A stretch of 57,452 bases of DNA from the NCBI GenBank assembly GCA_038093975.1, contig JBBPTG010000157.1, positions 1-57,452 of the forward strand, written 5' to 3'. A program made the translations under genes and the position numbers. A model generated the notes under the pieces. The model was given only the letters and a program-made list of their open reading frames with translations. It had not been told where the DNA came from and ran no database searches. Source of the DNA: Chalciporus piperatus (lineage: Eukaryota; Basidiomycota; Agaricomycetes; Boletales; Boletaceae). Shown here in pieces: positions 1-11,731 of the stretch (position 1 is its first letter; every line of letters begins with the position of its first letter).

Positions 1-1127
1 CTGCAAAACGCTTGCCATATCCGGCAAGCGGTGCGACCCCGGGGTTCCCCGAAGGAACCCCATTTACGCATTTACATGCTGTGCCCCCCGCACAGCATGT
101 AAATTTCCTCGATTACTTATACATAACTCGACATAACCAATTTTCACTGGGACTCATGGCAGATCTCCCAGAAGACATTCTCCTTCGCATTGTATCCTTT
201 CTCTCTCCACCAGACATTATCCGTCTTCGACAGGTAAGCGTGGTTGTGAGATCATTGATATGTTGATTACCGCTGACTCCCGGTCGGATCGACTCGATGA
301 TCTAGGTCTCTAAGACATTGTATTCAGTGACATCCCAGCCCGTGGTTTGGATCCATGCATACAAAAGTGCAGCACTTCCCCGACCTCCGGGACCATATCT
401 ACGTCCCGGTGACGAGGATGGGTTGAAGTTCCTCGAGCGTACATTAGTCCAATCTGCAAATTTGGAGCCTTGGTCTGTTCGCACCTTCCATCCGCACGCT
501 GTTAGCACATCCCCCAGAGTTGGCGACTTTGTGAATCAGTGGCATTTCCCTCAATGGGGATCATGGTTTATCACAACCATCGAGTCATCCGTGGTCTATC
601 ACAACCTCAACTCCAACGACCCGCAAACTCATGTCTTGTTTCGTTTGGACGAGTCCAGCGAAGGCATCAATGTCTTCCTGTGTGCTGACACAGTCACTCT
701 CGCGGGTCATCCCATCACATACGTGCTTCTCAAGGATCGGAAAAAATCGTATCCACTGTATGTTTCAATTGTATTGAACCAGTGACTGATAGCATGAAAC
801 ACGATAGGACCCTATTGAAGATCGTTGGCCACTTTCGTCCTTCACTTTTGCTAGAGGCCGCCATTCCACTTTCATATCCACGACACCGTGAAGTCCTCCA
901 TATGACTGCCGGTCCACAATACGTCTGCATGTATGAAACCGGTGTGCCAACGGATGGGGAATTTAGATTCGCGCTGCTCGACGTGACAACGGAGAAGGTT
1001 TACCAGCTTCCAGCATTCATGTCTAGGGTGGTAAGTTTGGTATGTCATCATCCGTCTGGCTACAATAAAATGGAAGCAAAGGCACCGGAAATACTCGAGC
1101 GTTTGGCCCGTAACAGTTTTCACCCGT

Positions 1128-1134
1128 GCTGCGC
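1128..1134 (+). repeat. Left target-site duplication
   Basis: GCTGCGC immediately precedes the left end of the palindromic element and recurs at 3635-3641. Joining across one copy restores the host reading frame, which supports the assignment. Confidence 0.75.
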
Positions 1135-1166
1135 CACCTCAGGCAGCACTTTTCGGCCCCAATAGA

Positions 1167-1215
1167 GGTCTCACAGACCCATTTTCCTTGTAGGGAACAA
1201 TGGGTCTCTTAGACC
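1167..1215. repeat. Subterminal hairpin, left end of element
   Basis: GGTCT-cac-AGACCCATT pairs with AATGGGTCT-ctt-AGACC across a short loop, so the end of the element can form its own hairpin inside the larger palindrome. Its counterpart lies at 3553-3601. Confidence 0.7.
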
Positions 1216-3312
1216 CCCCCTCTTTGGAGGCTCTTGCCAGGAATTTCACTCAGGGCCTCTTGGGGACCTCCCGCGGACCTCTCGCGAGCCTCGCATGAGC
1301 CTCCACCGGCACAGCCACACCGCATTTTTTTCAGTCCTGGCACTATGTATAGCTAGGTATGTTTTTCTTCATTTCTTCATATGTTTTGTGCGATGCATCG
1401 ATGCTTACATAATCGCTTAGATTGCTCGTTCTCGCGCGCCGCCGGCACCTCCAGAACGCGCACGACATGTCCTTTTTGGGACACATAGTTTCAACATACC
1501 CTCCCCTCACTTTTCTGCTCAACCATTCGCTTGCCTGCCCTTAGGGATTGTTCCAATTTATCATCCCAGTACTGTACAGTGTTAGTTGGCATTTCCAACC
1601 GCTTTACTTGTAATCTTAGACTGTATATAGGTAGATATCTACAAATGTCAGAAAACCAAAAATGTGTTCGCATTTTTGATTGGCTGGGTAAATATGTTAT
1701 AAGACTTGATTCCTAAGTAGTGGATATGTATTGGAACAATATCCTAGCAGCTCAGATAGCAGGGATCTGTCCCTGTGGTGTAGGAGTAGATTGCCCTCCT
1801 ACCCCTGAATTACAAAAAAGCGGTTCGCATTTTTGATCAGCCAGGTAGACATGCTTTTAAACTTGATACATAGGTGTGTCATACATATATCTACAGGATA
1901 GCAGAAGCTCAGACACCAGGGGGCTTCCCCTGGGATGCAGGAATAGATATGATGCCTATTACTATATGCTCTGAAGCGGTCAATCCACTGATCTATACAT
2001 CAGGGCAACTATCTAGGTACATAGAATACATAAATTACACTAGATCCCCAAATTTGCGAGAGGCTGGCTTCAGGATTGAGTGCAGGAGAAAGCAAATGTC
2101 ATACAAAAAGCGTGAGAAAGTGAGCAGAAACTCAGGAGACTTGCAAAAACATACCAGGAACACAACAATGTGGAGCTCAGGGTGTGATAGGAAAAGAGGG
2201 ACAGTCAATGGGTATCATTAGGAACGATTCTAGCTACTGTGCCTACTGCATACACCTAGCATTCTGTGGTATCTCAGTAAATCTCCTATAACCCACTGAA
2301 GTAACTCAATTAAAGCACTACTAACTTAGGCCTCAAGCTAGTGAACTGTTGGGAACTTGAATGCAATGTTCGCTTTTTGAGCATCCTGATAGCACAGAAT
2401 GCCAGGAACAGTAGCTAGAATAGTTCCTAATGACACCCATTGACTGTCCCTCTGTTCCTGGCACACCCTGAGCCCCATATTGTTGTGTTCCTGGTATGTT
2501 TTTGCAAGTCTCCTAAGTTTCTGGTCAGTTTCTCACGCTTCTTTAATGTCATTTGCTTTCTCCTGCACTCAATTATGAACTTAGCCTCTCGAAAACTTGG
2601 GGATGTGATGTACTATATGTAATCTAGGTTCCTAGATAGATACCCTGATGTATTGACTACTGGCCAGACCGCTTCAGAGCATATAGTGATAGGCATCATA
2701 TCTATTCCTGCATCCCAGGGGAGGCCCCCTGGTGTCTGAGCTTCTGGTACCCTGTAGATACATGTATGAGGTACCTATGTATCAATTTTAAAACCATATC
2801 TATCTAGTTGATCAAAAATGCGAACCGCTTTTTTGTTATTCAGGGGCAAGAGGGCAATCTACTCCTACATCACAGGGACAGATCCCTGCTGTCTGAGCTG
2901 CTAGGATATTGTTCCAATACATGTTCACTACTTAGTAATCGAGTCTTATAGCATATCTACCCAGCCAACCGAAAAAGCGGTCGCATTTTTTGTTTTCTAT
3001 TCATTTGCATCTATCTACCTATATACATCTTGATATGACCAATAAAGCGGTCAGAACTGTTAAATAACACTGTACTACATTGTTATTACCCACTGTAACA
3101 GTCCCTGAGGCAGGGAAGCGAGTGGTTGAGCAGAAAAGTGAGAGGAGGGTATGTTGGAACTATGTGTCCCAAAAAGGACATGTCGTGCGCGTTCTGGAGG
3201 TGCCGGCGGCGCGCGAGAACGAGCGGTCGAAGCGATTACGTAAGCATCGGATGCGTTGCAAAAAACATATGAAAAAATGAAACAAAACAAAAGAAACACG
3301 GACCTAGCTATC

Positions 3313-3500
3313 ACCGAAAAAAAGCGGGGTGGCTGTGCTGGTGGAGGCTCGTGCGAGGCTCGCGAGAGGTCCGAGGGAGGCCCCCAAGAGGCCCCTCGTG
3401 AAAAAAAACATACCTAGCTGCCAGGACCGAAAAAATGCGGTGTGGCTGTGCTGGTGGAGGCTCGTACAAGCCTCGCGAGAGGTCCCCAAGAGGTCTGTCA
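3313..3500. repeat. Tandem duplication unique to the right arm
   Basis: A block beginning CCGAAAAAA-GCGG and containing GGCTGTGCTGGTGGAGGCTC occurs at 3313 and again about 114 bp later at 3427. The left arm has only one counterpart (about 1262-1340). The extra copy therefore arose after the arms became separate sequences, and it accounts for part of the arm length difference. Confidence 0.75.
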
Positions 3501-3552
3501 GGTACCTGGATGCCATTTTAGGGCCATAGGGGAGAGCTGAGTGGGGTAGTCC

Positions 3553-3601
3553 GGTCTCGCAGACCAATTTCCCTTGTAGAGGGAAATGGGTCTGTAAGAC
3601 C
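3553..3601. repeat. Subterminal hairpin, right end of element
   Basis: This is the right-end counterpart of 1167-1215, with the same nested GGTCT/AGACC and AGACC/GGTCT pairing around a TTTCCCTTGTAGAGGGAAA core. Self-pairing ends of this kind are common in non-autonomous DNA transposons. Confidence 0.7.
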
Positions 3602-3634
3602 GTGGGAGCCTCAAAAAAGTGCTGCCAAGGGTGC

Positions 3635-3641
3635 GCTGCGC
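3635..3641 (+). repeat. Right target-site duplication
   Basis: GCTGCGC directly follows the right end of the palindromic element and matches 1128-1134. An eighth base differs on either side, so the duplication could originally have been 8 bp. Confidence 0.75.
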
Positions 3642-4358
3642 AAAATTCCTACTAACAGACACGCATATTCTTGCCGTCTTCGTCACCGCGGATGCGGACC
3701 GCCACATACAGGCATTTGCCCTTCCTTCGGAAGTGGAGTGCGGTGCTACCGCCAAGGCCGACGGGATGTTACGGATGACACACGAGGGGATATGCAAGGT
3801 CGTCGAATCACCCGAGTGGGTCCTCCGTGGGAATACGGTCGCCAATGTTGGAGGGTGACCCGAGCAGCTCCTATGAAGACATCTACAACGCCATAGACCT
3901 CGCTCTATGTCCTTCAAGTCCTCCCGGAATTGGAACGATCACAGTGTCACAATATACCCCTGTGATCTCTTTCAAGAATGCATACACGAGGATGTTTGAG
4001 GTGGCAAGTTCAGAGGATGGGTTCGGACGCGGTGTGTGCTGCACCAGGAGCGGCGCATCATATTACACCGGGATTCAAACGTTTTCTGTCGATGCGAGCG
4101 GACCAGTTTGTCGGGTTGATCTTGGGCCAAGGAGGGATGTGTCCGTGCTTGACCCCTTGCAGATCAAGATGCAATTTGGTGCATGGAGTGGCAAGGTTTG
4201 CTGTATGATGGATAACATCAAGGTCTATACATTTGTATGACACTGTGTCTGCCACTCTCCGTAAGTAGTACTAATTACAAAGGTCCTTGCACCATCTGGT
4301 AGAATGACAAGCATTTACACCAATATATTTTGAGCTACTTCACACAGAGTACACGATT

Positions 4359-7300
4359 CTACGCCCACTCCAAGTCGGTCTTCGCGGCATTCAATTCGAT
4401 ACCCAAGTTCGAGATGACCAACTCCTCGGTCGCAGCATTGTAGGTCCAGCCCTTAAGGGTCTTGCCTCTCAATTTCACCGTCGTTGGCTTCTGAACACCA
4501 AGCACGGTGATCGCCTCGAGTTTTTGATGGATGGCGTAATGACCCTTGCTCTCGATCCACAGCTGACCAGGGGTCGCGCTGAAGTTGAGGATGCGGTTGG
4601 GGCCGGGAGGGTTGCTGATACCATCGTCAACGAAAGCGTCTCCCATCGCAGTGCCTTCCTTGTTCAAAGACACGAGGAGCGAGTAGGGGCCCTCGCGGGT
4701 CTCATAGATCGTGTACCCGGGCTCCTGGTGCAAGAGCAAGATAGAGCTGTCGCGGATGTGAACGTTGATGTGGCTGAGGGGAGCGCTGAGGGTAGTGTTG
4801 GCACCAGAAGTGGCGTTGACAGCTGCGTGGGTCCACCAGTCACGCCAGACAACGCTGCCGCGGCCAGGGAAGATACCTTGAGAGAATCCAATCAATGAAC
4901 ATGTTTCCAAACCTGCGTGATCAGGTGCGTACCTTGAACCGTGGTTGCGCCGGGTTCCAAGACAGGGGTGACGAGGATGGCATCTCCGATCAACCACTGA
5001 GCGTCAACCTTGAACAGCTCTGGTTCGTCGGGGTACTCGTAGAACAAAGCCTGGACGGGAGGAAGGCCATAGGTCGAAGAGTTGGCAAAGAGGGTGTACT
5101 ACCATCAAACAACTCAGCACAACTCTCGCGAAGACTGTTAGCATGGCACCCACCCAATAAGGCAACATAGCGTATCTCGCAGCGATAGCAATGCGCGAGG
5201 CGTTTGCGACACTGTCCCATCGGTAAGGCTCCTGGGGAAGAGCGCCGTATGTGTTATGGTTTCTGTAAAATGGAGTGAAAGCAGAGAGCTGCATCCATCG
5301 GTTGCACAGTTCCTCATCGGTGTTGCCGTCTATAAAAGATAAACATATGCCCAACCGAGTGAAGTACAAGTCCACTTACTGAAACCACAGGTGTCAGCGC
5401 CAACCATCGGAATCTGGAAAATCTGGAACTGCAGGATGCCTTGAATGCTTAAGCGCAGGTATTGCCATAGACTGTAGTTGTCTCCGAGCTATAAAGCAAT
5501 CGTGAATAAGGAAGTACAAACACCCCTCGAATGACCAAGCATACCCAGTGGCCAGTCCACTTTCCAGCAGATGGGAAGGTCGAGCGACTGATCAAGAATG
5601 GACGCTCGCCTTTGAGGATTTGCTGCAAAGCGATATTTGTGGTCTTCTCCTCCATCATTCCAAACAAGTTGTGCACATCAAGTTCGACGTAACCCCCAGC
5701 GTGAGTGGCATTTGTTGCCAAAGTGTGCTGGTAGAGCGCACCAAAGCCTGTATAACATAATTTGTCAGAACGACTGGTACGACTAATGCATATAAAAGAA
5801 TTCACCGTTGTGAATGGCATAAGGGGGGCTGTTGAGGTCGGCGTTCGGCTCTGAGGGAGCGCCAACGCCACGTTTTGACAATGGCTGCGTGGTTCCCGAT
5901 ACACAAGAGTTCGTCGACGTGCCGTTGATTGTCATGTTGCCACTGGGGCCCCAGATAGTCGAGTTGTAGCTTTAAAAACATGTTAATTACCCAATGATAT
6001 GTCGGATGACAACCGTATACGTACCACTCAGGATAAGTGGTAGGCATACCAGTAGGAGGACCGACCGTCAAGGCGGAGATATTTGCGCCGGTTCCGCTGT
6101 CACGAAATCAGATCAGACTTCTGAGCTGTGATTGAGGCAACTGACCAAGAGCCGCTGCAGAATGAACTGGCCTCGTTCATGTCGAGCCAGATACCAGAGA
6201 ACCCAACGCCGAGGTCAGACCAGTTTTGCAACGCTTCCGTCCACCATGTTTGGGTGTTCTCAGCGAACCAGTCAGGGAAGACCTGATGATCGGCATATGT
6301 CAGCACGAATCATGTAAGAAGGGGGACAGCGTACCGTGTAGCCCGGCCACACTTGTCCAATGTAGAGGGACCCGTCGGGATTCTTAACGAATGTGCCACT
6401 ACACAGGAAAGCATAAGCTACGAGGAAGGAATGAGTGATACTTCAACATAACATACCTCGCATTTCCAGAGGAGAACGGATAGTACTTCACGTAGCGCGT
6501 CAGCGTGAGACAGAAGAGACGAATCCTTTTTAGATACTGACCACATCAGTCGCGTTGGTTGTAATTGGAATCGCTGCATCGACGATAGGGACATCTATGA
6601 AAAGAAGAATTGATATTAATGGCACCGAAGAGGAGTTTTGTGAAGGACCTACAGCGTTGGTGGTTGGCAGTCTAGAAGCACGGATCAAACTCACTTCGTA
6701 GATCTCAACTTAGTGACTTACCAATTGCTCGATGAACTGTTTCACTTGGTCAGGAGGGAATCGCAGAGGGTCCGTCGTGAAGTCACGGTACGCGTGGTAA
6801 ATATCGATATCGTTCCACTGAACTGATCATCTGTTTAGCAAAGGGGCATATCGATCGGAGATGGAACATACCTTCGAGAGGAATGTTCGCAGCACGCATA
6901 GCTTCAACATTCGCGATGGTTTCACTGATGTTGACGTAGCCCCACCTTGAATAGAGCTCCATTAGTCCCCTTGGATTCCAAACACAGCGGTCCGACTTAT
7001 CTTACCTGCACAATTGGAAACCGAAGCCCCATGCTGGTTGCCACATGGGGTAACCAATGGTTTCACCATACTGAGCAATGACTTGGGCATCCGAGGGTCC
7101 AGAGAAGAAGTAGAAGTCAAGAATCCCACCGATCATGCGGTACTCGATGAGCGACACCTCGGAGTTTGGTGGAGTTTGCAGGAGGATATCAGCACCTGAA
7201 GCACTGGAAAATCATCGCTTCATGGTTGCGTAACAAACAGGGATCAGGCTCGTCTTACCTGAGCAACAGAACTCCAGATGATGTGGATGTCTTCGTGGTC

Positions 7301-8265
7301 TCGTTGTAGCGGTGCTCCAAGTAAATCGGGTGCGAACCGTACCTTGAGCAAGGATGAGTGAGTGGGTCTCCTCGTAGCTCTCAGTCGACTTACTCGTTTT
7401 GGTCAATAGGGTCTCCAACATCGCGAGCCCAGTCCGTCTGGATGGTACCATTTCCACCATTCGTGCCCATATCACGTCTGAAACCACTGCTAGCGATGAT
7501 TTCACCCAGACCGTAAATGTTCGTGTCGTAAGGCAGAGCTGAAGCGATCTAGAGCCACTTTCCGTCAGATCAGGTTGTCAGCTAGTACTGCATTTCCCTT
7601 CACCTGGAGATACTGGTCCTCGAACACCAGAGGGAATGCATCAAAGCCCGTGCTAGGATCCGCGGGGTTAGATGGTGGGATAGGGGTTTTAGGGAGAGAA
7701 GAAATTCTTGTGTCAAAAATAGGCATCGCCTCTGGGTCCGAACGACGCGTGATCCAGAAAGCAAATGGCGAAGCATCATAGCTGAACAGGAGGTCTGACG
7801 ACCCTGTGAAAGACTCGGTCGGAGCAGCGGGGACCTCAACCACAGATGCAGGAATAGTAAACTGCTGGTTCGCTGTGTCGTAGAGTTTGACATGCAAGCT
7901 AATGCATGACAGTCAGTGAGTAAGAACTCTTCAGGTGCTGACATGCATGACTCACGTCGATTGAGATTGGTAAGTAACTTCAATCGTAAGATTTGGGATG
8001 TCTGTCCCAAACGCGTTGCATGCCTTGCCCGCCAGCGACAGCTGAGCGGTCAGACCGTACTGAGACTCGGTCAGAGATCCCAGAGTGTAGCCTGAAGAGG
8101 ATCAATAGAAAATTTGGCGGTTAATGGAACGAACCAACCTGGGCAACCGGTGACATTCATTGAGTAATTACCATTGCTCGTGGATTGACGCTGCAGTAGG
8201 GGAGTTGTTCTACCCCACGCCAATGTAGTGGCGAGCGAAAGCCCGCCCAGGACTGTGGAGAGCAT
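4359..8265 (-). CDS. Secreted glycoside hydrolase family 31 alpha-glucosidase
   Basis: A GH31 retaining alpha-glucosidase, expected to release glucose from maltose, starch or related alpha-glucans outside the cell. The start at 8265 gives a signal peptide ([18 protein letters not shown]). Family hallmarks appear in order: the nucleophile motif [12 protein letters not shown] (about 6190-6240), the segment [16 protein letters not shown] joined across an intron to LGDN (acid/base Asp, near 5490-5590), VGADTCGF, and [19 protein letters not shown]. The C-terminal beta-domain ends ...AKTDLEWA. The gene is cut by more than a dozen introns of about 50-60 nt. I did not fix every exon, so only the outer limits are firm. 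All catalytic motifs I could find are intact. Nearest alternatives within GH31 (alpha-xylosidase, invertase-like enzymes) cannot be excluded from motifs alone. Confidence 0.95.
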
Positions 8266-9694
8266 GATGACAGACTTCACCTGGCGCAAGGAATATCGAG
8301 GGTAACGGTATTTATAGGAAAATTCACCCTGGTCCCGCGCGGAACTCCCTTCTTTCTGGGGTGGTCAGGCTGCCACTGGTGGCAGCGCTAGTAGTGCTCA
8401 ACATGTACCTGGATCACAGAAGCATCGTAACGTGCTAGTTCGGCTTCCGACTCGGAGTCGAGGCGCAGGTGCCGTATCCTGAACCCGATCTAGTAGCGAG
8501 TTAGCAACAAACTACCAGTTTCAATTCTAGCACTCGTACTCAACCATCAACGATCGCGACTCAGACACGTTAAGAAACAAGCTAGAAACCAAGGAATTTC
8601 GAGACTCTGGCTCGGAGGGATGTGAAAAGTGTGGTCACGCGTGTTGGAGTGAGAGAAATTCGGGACCAAATAAAGTTGAGACCGCAACTTAAGCGACGGA
8701 GAAGAAGCGGATTCACTGGCAGATCCAGCCACAACAGAACAGAAATATCATGGATAATCATGATGCGTCGTGAACTACTTAAGTACAGCTGTAGTATGCT
8801 GTGCGTTATCCAGTAACTATTGGTGCTCGACTCATTATGATCAATCTTAAAAAGCTTGATAAGGTTTCCAGTGAACCCGACAACCATCGCGGTAGATGTG
8901 CACTGTGGCGTGACTTGAAGCTTGAAGACTAAAGTGAAACCAGTGCTAGTGCATCGGATCTGCATCGGACCGTACTCACCTCGTGACGCAGACTGAGGAA
9001 TACGGATCAGTAATTGCTGGATGCTTAGCGCTTAGCGCTACATCCCTAGCATCATGTGCAACTGCCAACTGGCACGCCCGCCGACATGACAGATTCCTAT
9101 GCGCCAAGGCTAACAAGCGGTAGATACAGCAACGACCCGTGCAGGCAGAACTGAGTGATAAGTTAGTATGAATTCATTGCAGAGACAGAAGATTAGACGG
9201 CTTCTGGTTCACTCACTGGAAGCCACGGCGGGGGTAAAAGGACATTTTGCTCGAGGAACGAACTAAGATAGGACCATCCTCCATCTGTAGGGTAACAGCC
9301 AAGTTCGATCAACCGGTCAACAAAGGACGATCAGAGGACCTTCGCAACAGGGTTAAGTTAGCAACAACCACACGAAACTCACTAGTGATCTTTACTAGAC
9401 TTTAAGGGGGGCAGTTCTCGAATATTCGCGAAGGCGAACCCCAGATTTCTCCCATTGCTCATGCGTACTCACCTGCGGACGATTGGTTGTGAACAATAAT
9501 GTGATTGACAACCGTTAGTTGTTGCCACTGTGTTGTTTAGACGAGCGTGAAACTCCGCGCATACAAAGCGACAAGGTCACCGCTTTACCGCCAGTCTTCA
9601 ACTTACTCAGTCTTACAGTCACCGTTACTGTTAACTTAACTGCACACATCGAGTTGCTTCTGATCTCCCCGCTCTTTCTTCACACACAACTTGA
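8266..9694. other. Divergent intergenic region between GH31 and F-box genes
   Basis: This 1.4 kb lies between divergent genes and so carries both promoters. Short frames here, such as 8582-8965 (-), show no motif, splice pattern or start context that I can support. No repeats stand out. Confidence 0.6.
8309..8316 (-). promoter_or_regulatory. TATA-like box upstream of GH31 gene
   Basis: On the minus strand this reads TATAAATA, about 45-50 nt before the GH31 start codon. Its position and sequence fit a core promoter element. Confidence 0.45.
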
Positions 9695-11731
9695 ATGTCC
9701 AGAATTTCCTCGGAGTTGATCGACAAGGAGATAGAGGTCTTGACCTCGCAGCTCACCATCCTGCAACGTCGAGAGGATGAATTCGCTCGCTTAGTGGAGG
9801 AAATGGTCAAACTCAAAACCTCCGTCAGTGCAGAAAGAGAGGCTTTGAGCGCAAGGATAACGGCCCTCGAATGTCAGAAACAGCCTATTAACTGGCTCCC
9901 CACGGAACTCCTCATCGAAATCTTTCTCATCCGCACCGAGGACGAGAGCGCGGACCTGACCATCGGGCTACCGTGCAATCCGGCCCCACTCCTCATTTCA
10001 CATGTATGTCACAAATGGCGCGAACTCGCTCTCGCGACCCCATCTCTCTGGTCGTATATTTCCTACAGAATATCCCATTGGAAACAACATCCTTTGTCCG
10101 TCTCACTGCAACGCGCAGTGAATTCACTCATTACCTTCAATTTCATTTCCTCTCCTACTATTGCCACTTCCGGGGATCAGGATAGATCGGCCCTGGAAGC
10201 AACAACCTCGATGAACGTTATCCAAACAGTGTGCAGTCACCCCCACCGTTTCCGTTCGCTTACCTTCGAATGTGGCTTTGCTAAGAGCATGGAGAACATC
10301 GTAACAGGTTTCAACGAATGCTATGGGCAATTTCTCGAGTTGCAGTCCCTGGACCTCGCCCTTAGTACCTTGGATCCTTCCTTCGAAGGCACCCAACTCC
10401 TCACGTCTGATCAGCTCTCCATCGATCAAAGGTCTACACGTTCCGGAAAGCTTCGGCATCTGCGTTTGCAACAGTTGCCTCTGTCAATTCTTCCTTCCTC
10501 TTTGATTCGGACGATACATACTCTCGAAATATCCTATCCTCCCAAGAAATCACCATGGGGACGACATCGCTTCTCGCTCAAGATGTCGCAGCTCATCACA
10601 TTCCTCAGACATACCCCTCAACTCCACGAGCTATCCATGATTGGCGTGAGCCCTATATGGGACGTGGTCACCAAACTCTCCACCGGAAATGCGACTGAGC
10701 CACCCAACCGGACGCCTGTCTCCTCTTTCGAACTGTCCGAGCTGAAACACCTCGAGTGGAAATTAGCCTACCACAGGGACGTCTTTCCGTTTTTGTCCCT
10801 CGTAAATTTCCCCAGACTCGAACACTGGGAGCTTCTGATCGCGCTCTCTCCTACAAAGCGCTTCGATGTCACGCAATTTCGCTGGAACTCTACCCATGAT
10901 CACGATTCGTTTATACAGACCGAGCCGCTCTCGAACGTCCTCGTGCTCCACGAGCTCAAAGAGCTCAACGTGCATTGCCAGCACGAGGACACCCTGGGTT
11001 CTGCTTTGCGTCAATTCCTCTTTCCCTCCCTCACGAAACTTGAAATCACCTTCGTCGGTCAGCATATACGGAAAGAACCGACTCTACCGACTCTTCCCCG
11101 ACTTGAATCCATCTTCAGGGATCCACGACTTCCTATCCTGACCCAGCTTTCGATCTCGAATTTTGACATCACCCCCGCCTATGGCAGGTCGATGCTTGGG
11201 TACATGCCCAACCTTCTCTCGCTGACGCTGACATCGTGCACGGGAGTTAGCGTGGTGTTGGAAGCCCTAGCTGAGGCGTACGGTCACGTTCCCACAATAG
11301 GAGGGGTTCGTCCAAGGGTTTGCGGTGTGCGGGCATGTCCGAGGCTGGAAGATCTCATCTTGTGGAGTTGCACCGACTTTGACTTTGAAACGTTGTGGTC
11401 GACCGTGCACGCGCGATCGCTCGCTCCTGATGGCGAAGGGGACGAAGCAGAGAAGGACCCACTCGAGGCGGACATGGCCGCCTCGGCGGTTCTAGGTCGC
11501 GAAATACGCCCACTGAAGAAGAGGCGTAATTCTGAGGCCACGCCATCAGTGCAGCGTGTTGATTCAGGTGTACTTTCTGGGGGCAGCCCATCAAGATCTA
11601 CCCTAATCCCCATGCAGGACGCATTGCACCCTACCCGCCTCACCTGTCTTCATCTAGAAGATTGCCCCCAAATTAGCCATCATGAAGCGCTCTCGCTCGG
11701 GAGATGGGGAACCATGGTCTTCTACAGGTGA
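9695..11731 (+). CDS. F-box protein with N-terminal coiled coil (678 aa)
   Basis: One uninterrupted exon starting ATG TCC AGA. Residues about 5-62 form a heptad-rich coiled coil (repeated E/K/L spacing), followed by an F-box (INWLPTELLIEIF, about residues 68-80, then ISHVCHKWRELALATPSLWSYI), which would bind Skp1 in an SCF ubiquitin ligase. The rest is a degenerate leucine-rich region with recurring L-x-x-L-x-L strands, ending CLHLEDCPQISHHEALSLG. A Ser/Arg-rich, probably disordered insert (about residues 570-640) carries KKRRN. This architecture is very common and expanded in Agaricomycetes. The target is unknown. Codon use and length give no sign of decay. Confidence 0.92.
   Translation: MSRISSELIDKEIEVLTSQLTILQRREDEFARLVEEMVKLKTSVSAEREALSARITALECQKQPINWLPTELLIEIFLIRTEDESADLTIGLPCNPAPLLISHVCHKWRELALATPSLWSYISYRISHWKQHPLSVSLQRAVNSLITFNFISSPTIATSGDQDRSALEATTSMNVIQTVCSHPHRFRSLTFECGFAKSMENIVTGFNECYGQFLELQSLDLALSTLDPSFEGTQLLTSDQLSIDQRSTRSGKLRHLRLQQLPLSILPSSLIRTIHTLEISYPPKKSPWGRHRFSLKMSQLITFLRHTPQLHELSMIGVSPIWDVVTKLSTGNATEPPNRTPVSSFELSELKHLEWKLAYHRDVFPFLSLVNFPRLEHWELLIALSPTKRFDVTQFRWNSTHDHDSFIQTEPLSNVLVLHELKELNVHCQHEDTLGSALRQFLFPSLTKLEITFVGQHIRKEPTLPTLPRLESIFRDPRLPILTQLSISNFDITPAYGRSMLGYMPNLLSLTLTSCTGVSVVLEALAEAYGHVPTIGGVRPRVCGVRACPRLEDLILWSCTDFDFETLWSTVHARSLAPDGEGDEAEKDPLEADMAASAVLGREIRPLKKRRNSEATPSVQRVDSGVLSGGSPSRSTLIPMQDALHPTRLTCLHLEDCPQISHHEALSLGRWGTMVFYR

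Larger units (their letters stand above)
1135..3634. mobile_element. 2.5 kb palindromic non-autonomous DNA transposon (foldback type)
   Basis: The two halves are inverted copies of each other, diverged but alignable for about 1.1 kb per arm, with a unique centre of roughly 100 nt around 2279-2384. The ends share a terminal inverted repeat that includes GGCAGCACTTTT (1142-1153, complement at 3615-3626). The 7-mer GCTGCGC flanks the element on both sides as a likely target-site duplication. No transposase-like frame is present; the longest frame inside is 115 codons and unconvincing. A 7-8 bp duplication and short inverted ends would suit a hAT-like transposase acting in trans, but the family is not established. 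Arm divergence suggests an old palindrome rather than a recent assembly artefact. Confidence 0.82.
156..4240 (+). pseudogene. F-box-like gene disrupted by a palindromic element
   Basis: The start at 156 follows from the F-box-like N-terminus MADLPEDILLRIVSF. Exons 156-233, 306-757 and 808 onward join in phase across short GT-AG introns and encode a globular protein of the common agaric F-box type. A 2.5 kb element (1135-3634) then interrupts the coding sequence. If one copy of the 7 bp duplication and the element are ignored, the frame before it (ending ...SFHPCC) runs straight into the frame after it (AKFLLTDTHILAVFV). A 69-nt stretch 1031-1099 could also be an in-frame intron. Near 3853 the good frame shifts by one base at a GGG run; the alternative is a weak 56-nt intron beginning GTCGTC at 3800. 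The protein then continues to the stop at 4238-4240. The family assignment comes from the N-terminal motif and overall feel; substrate is unknown. Transcription and product are uncertain. Confidence 0.7.

Noticed and set aside
1874..2221. 115-codon frame inside the palindromic element
   Set aside because: It lies in the inverted arm, has no transposase-like motif, and the opposite arm carries no corresponding intact frame.
4524..4898. Plus-strand frame of 124 codons
   Set aside because: Antisense shadow of the GH31 C-terminal region, whose minus-strand frame carries clear family motifs.
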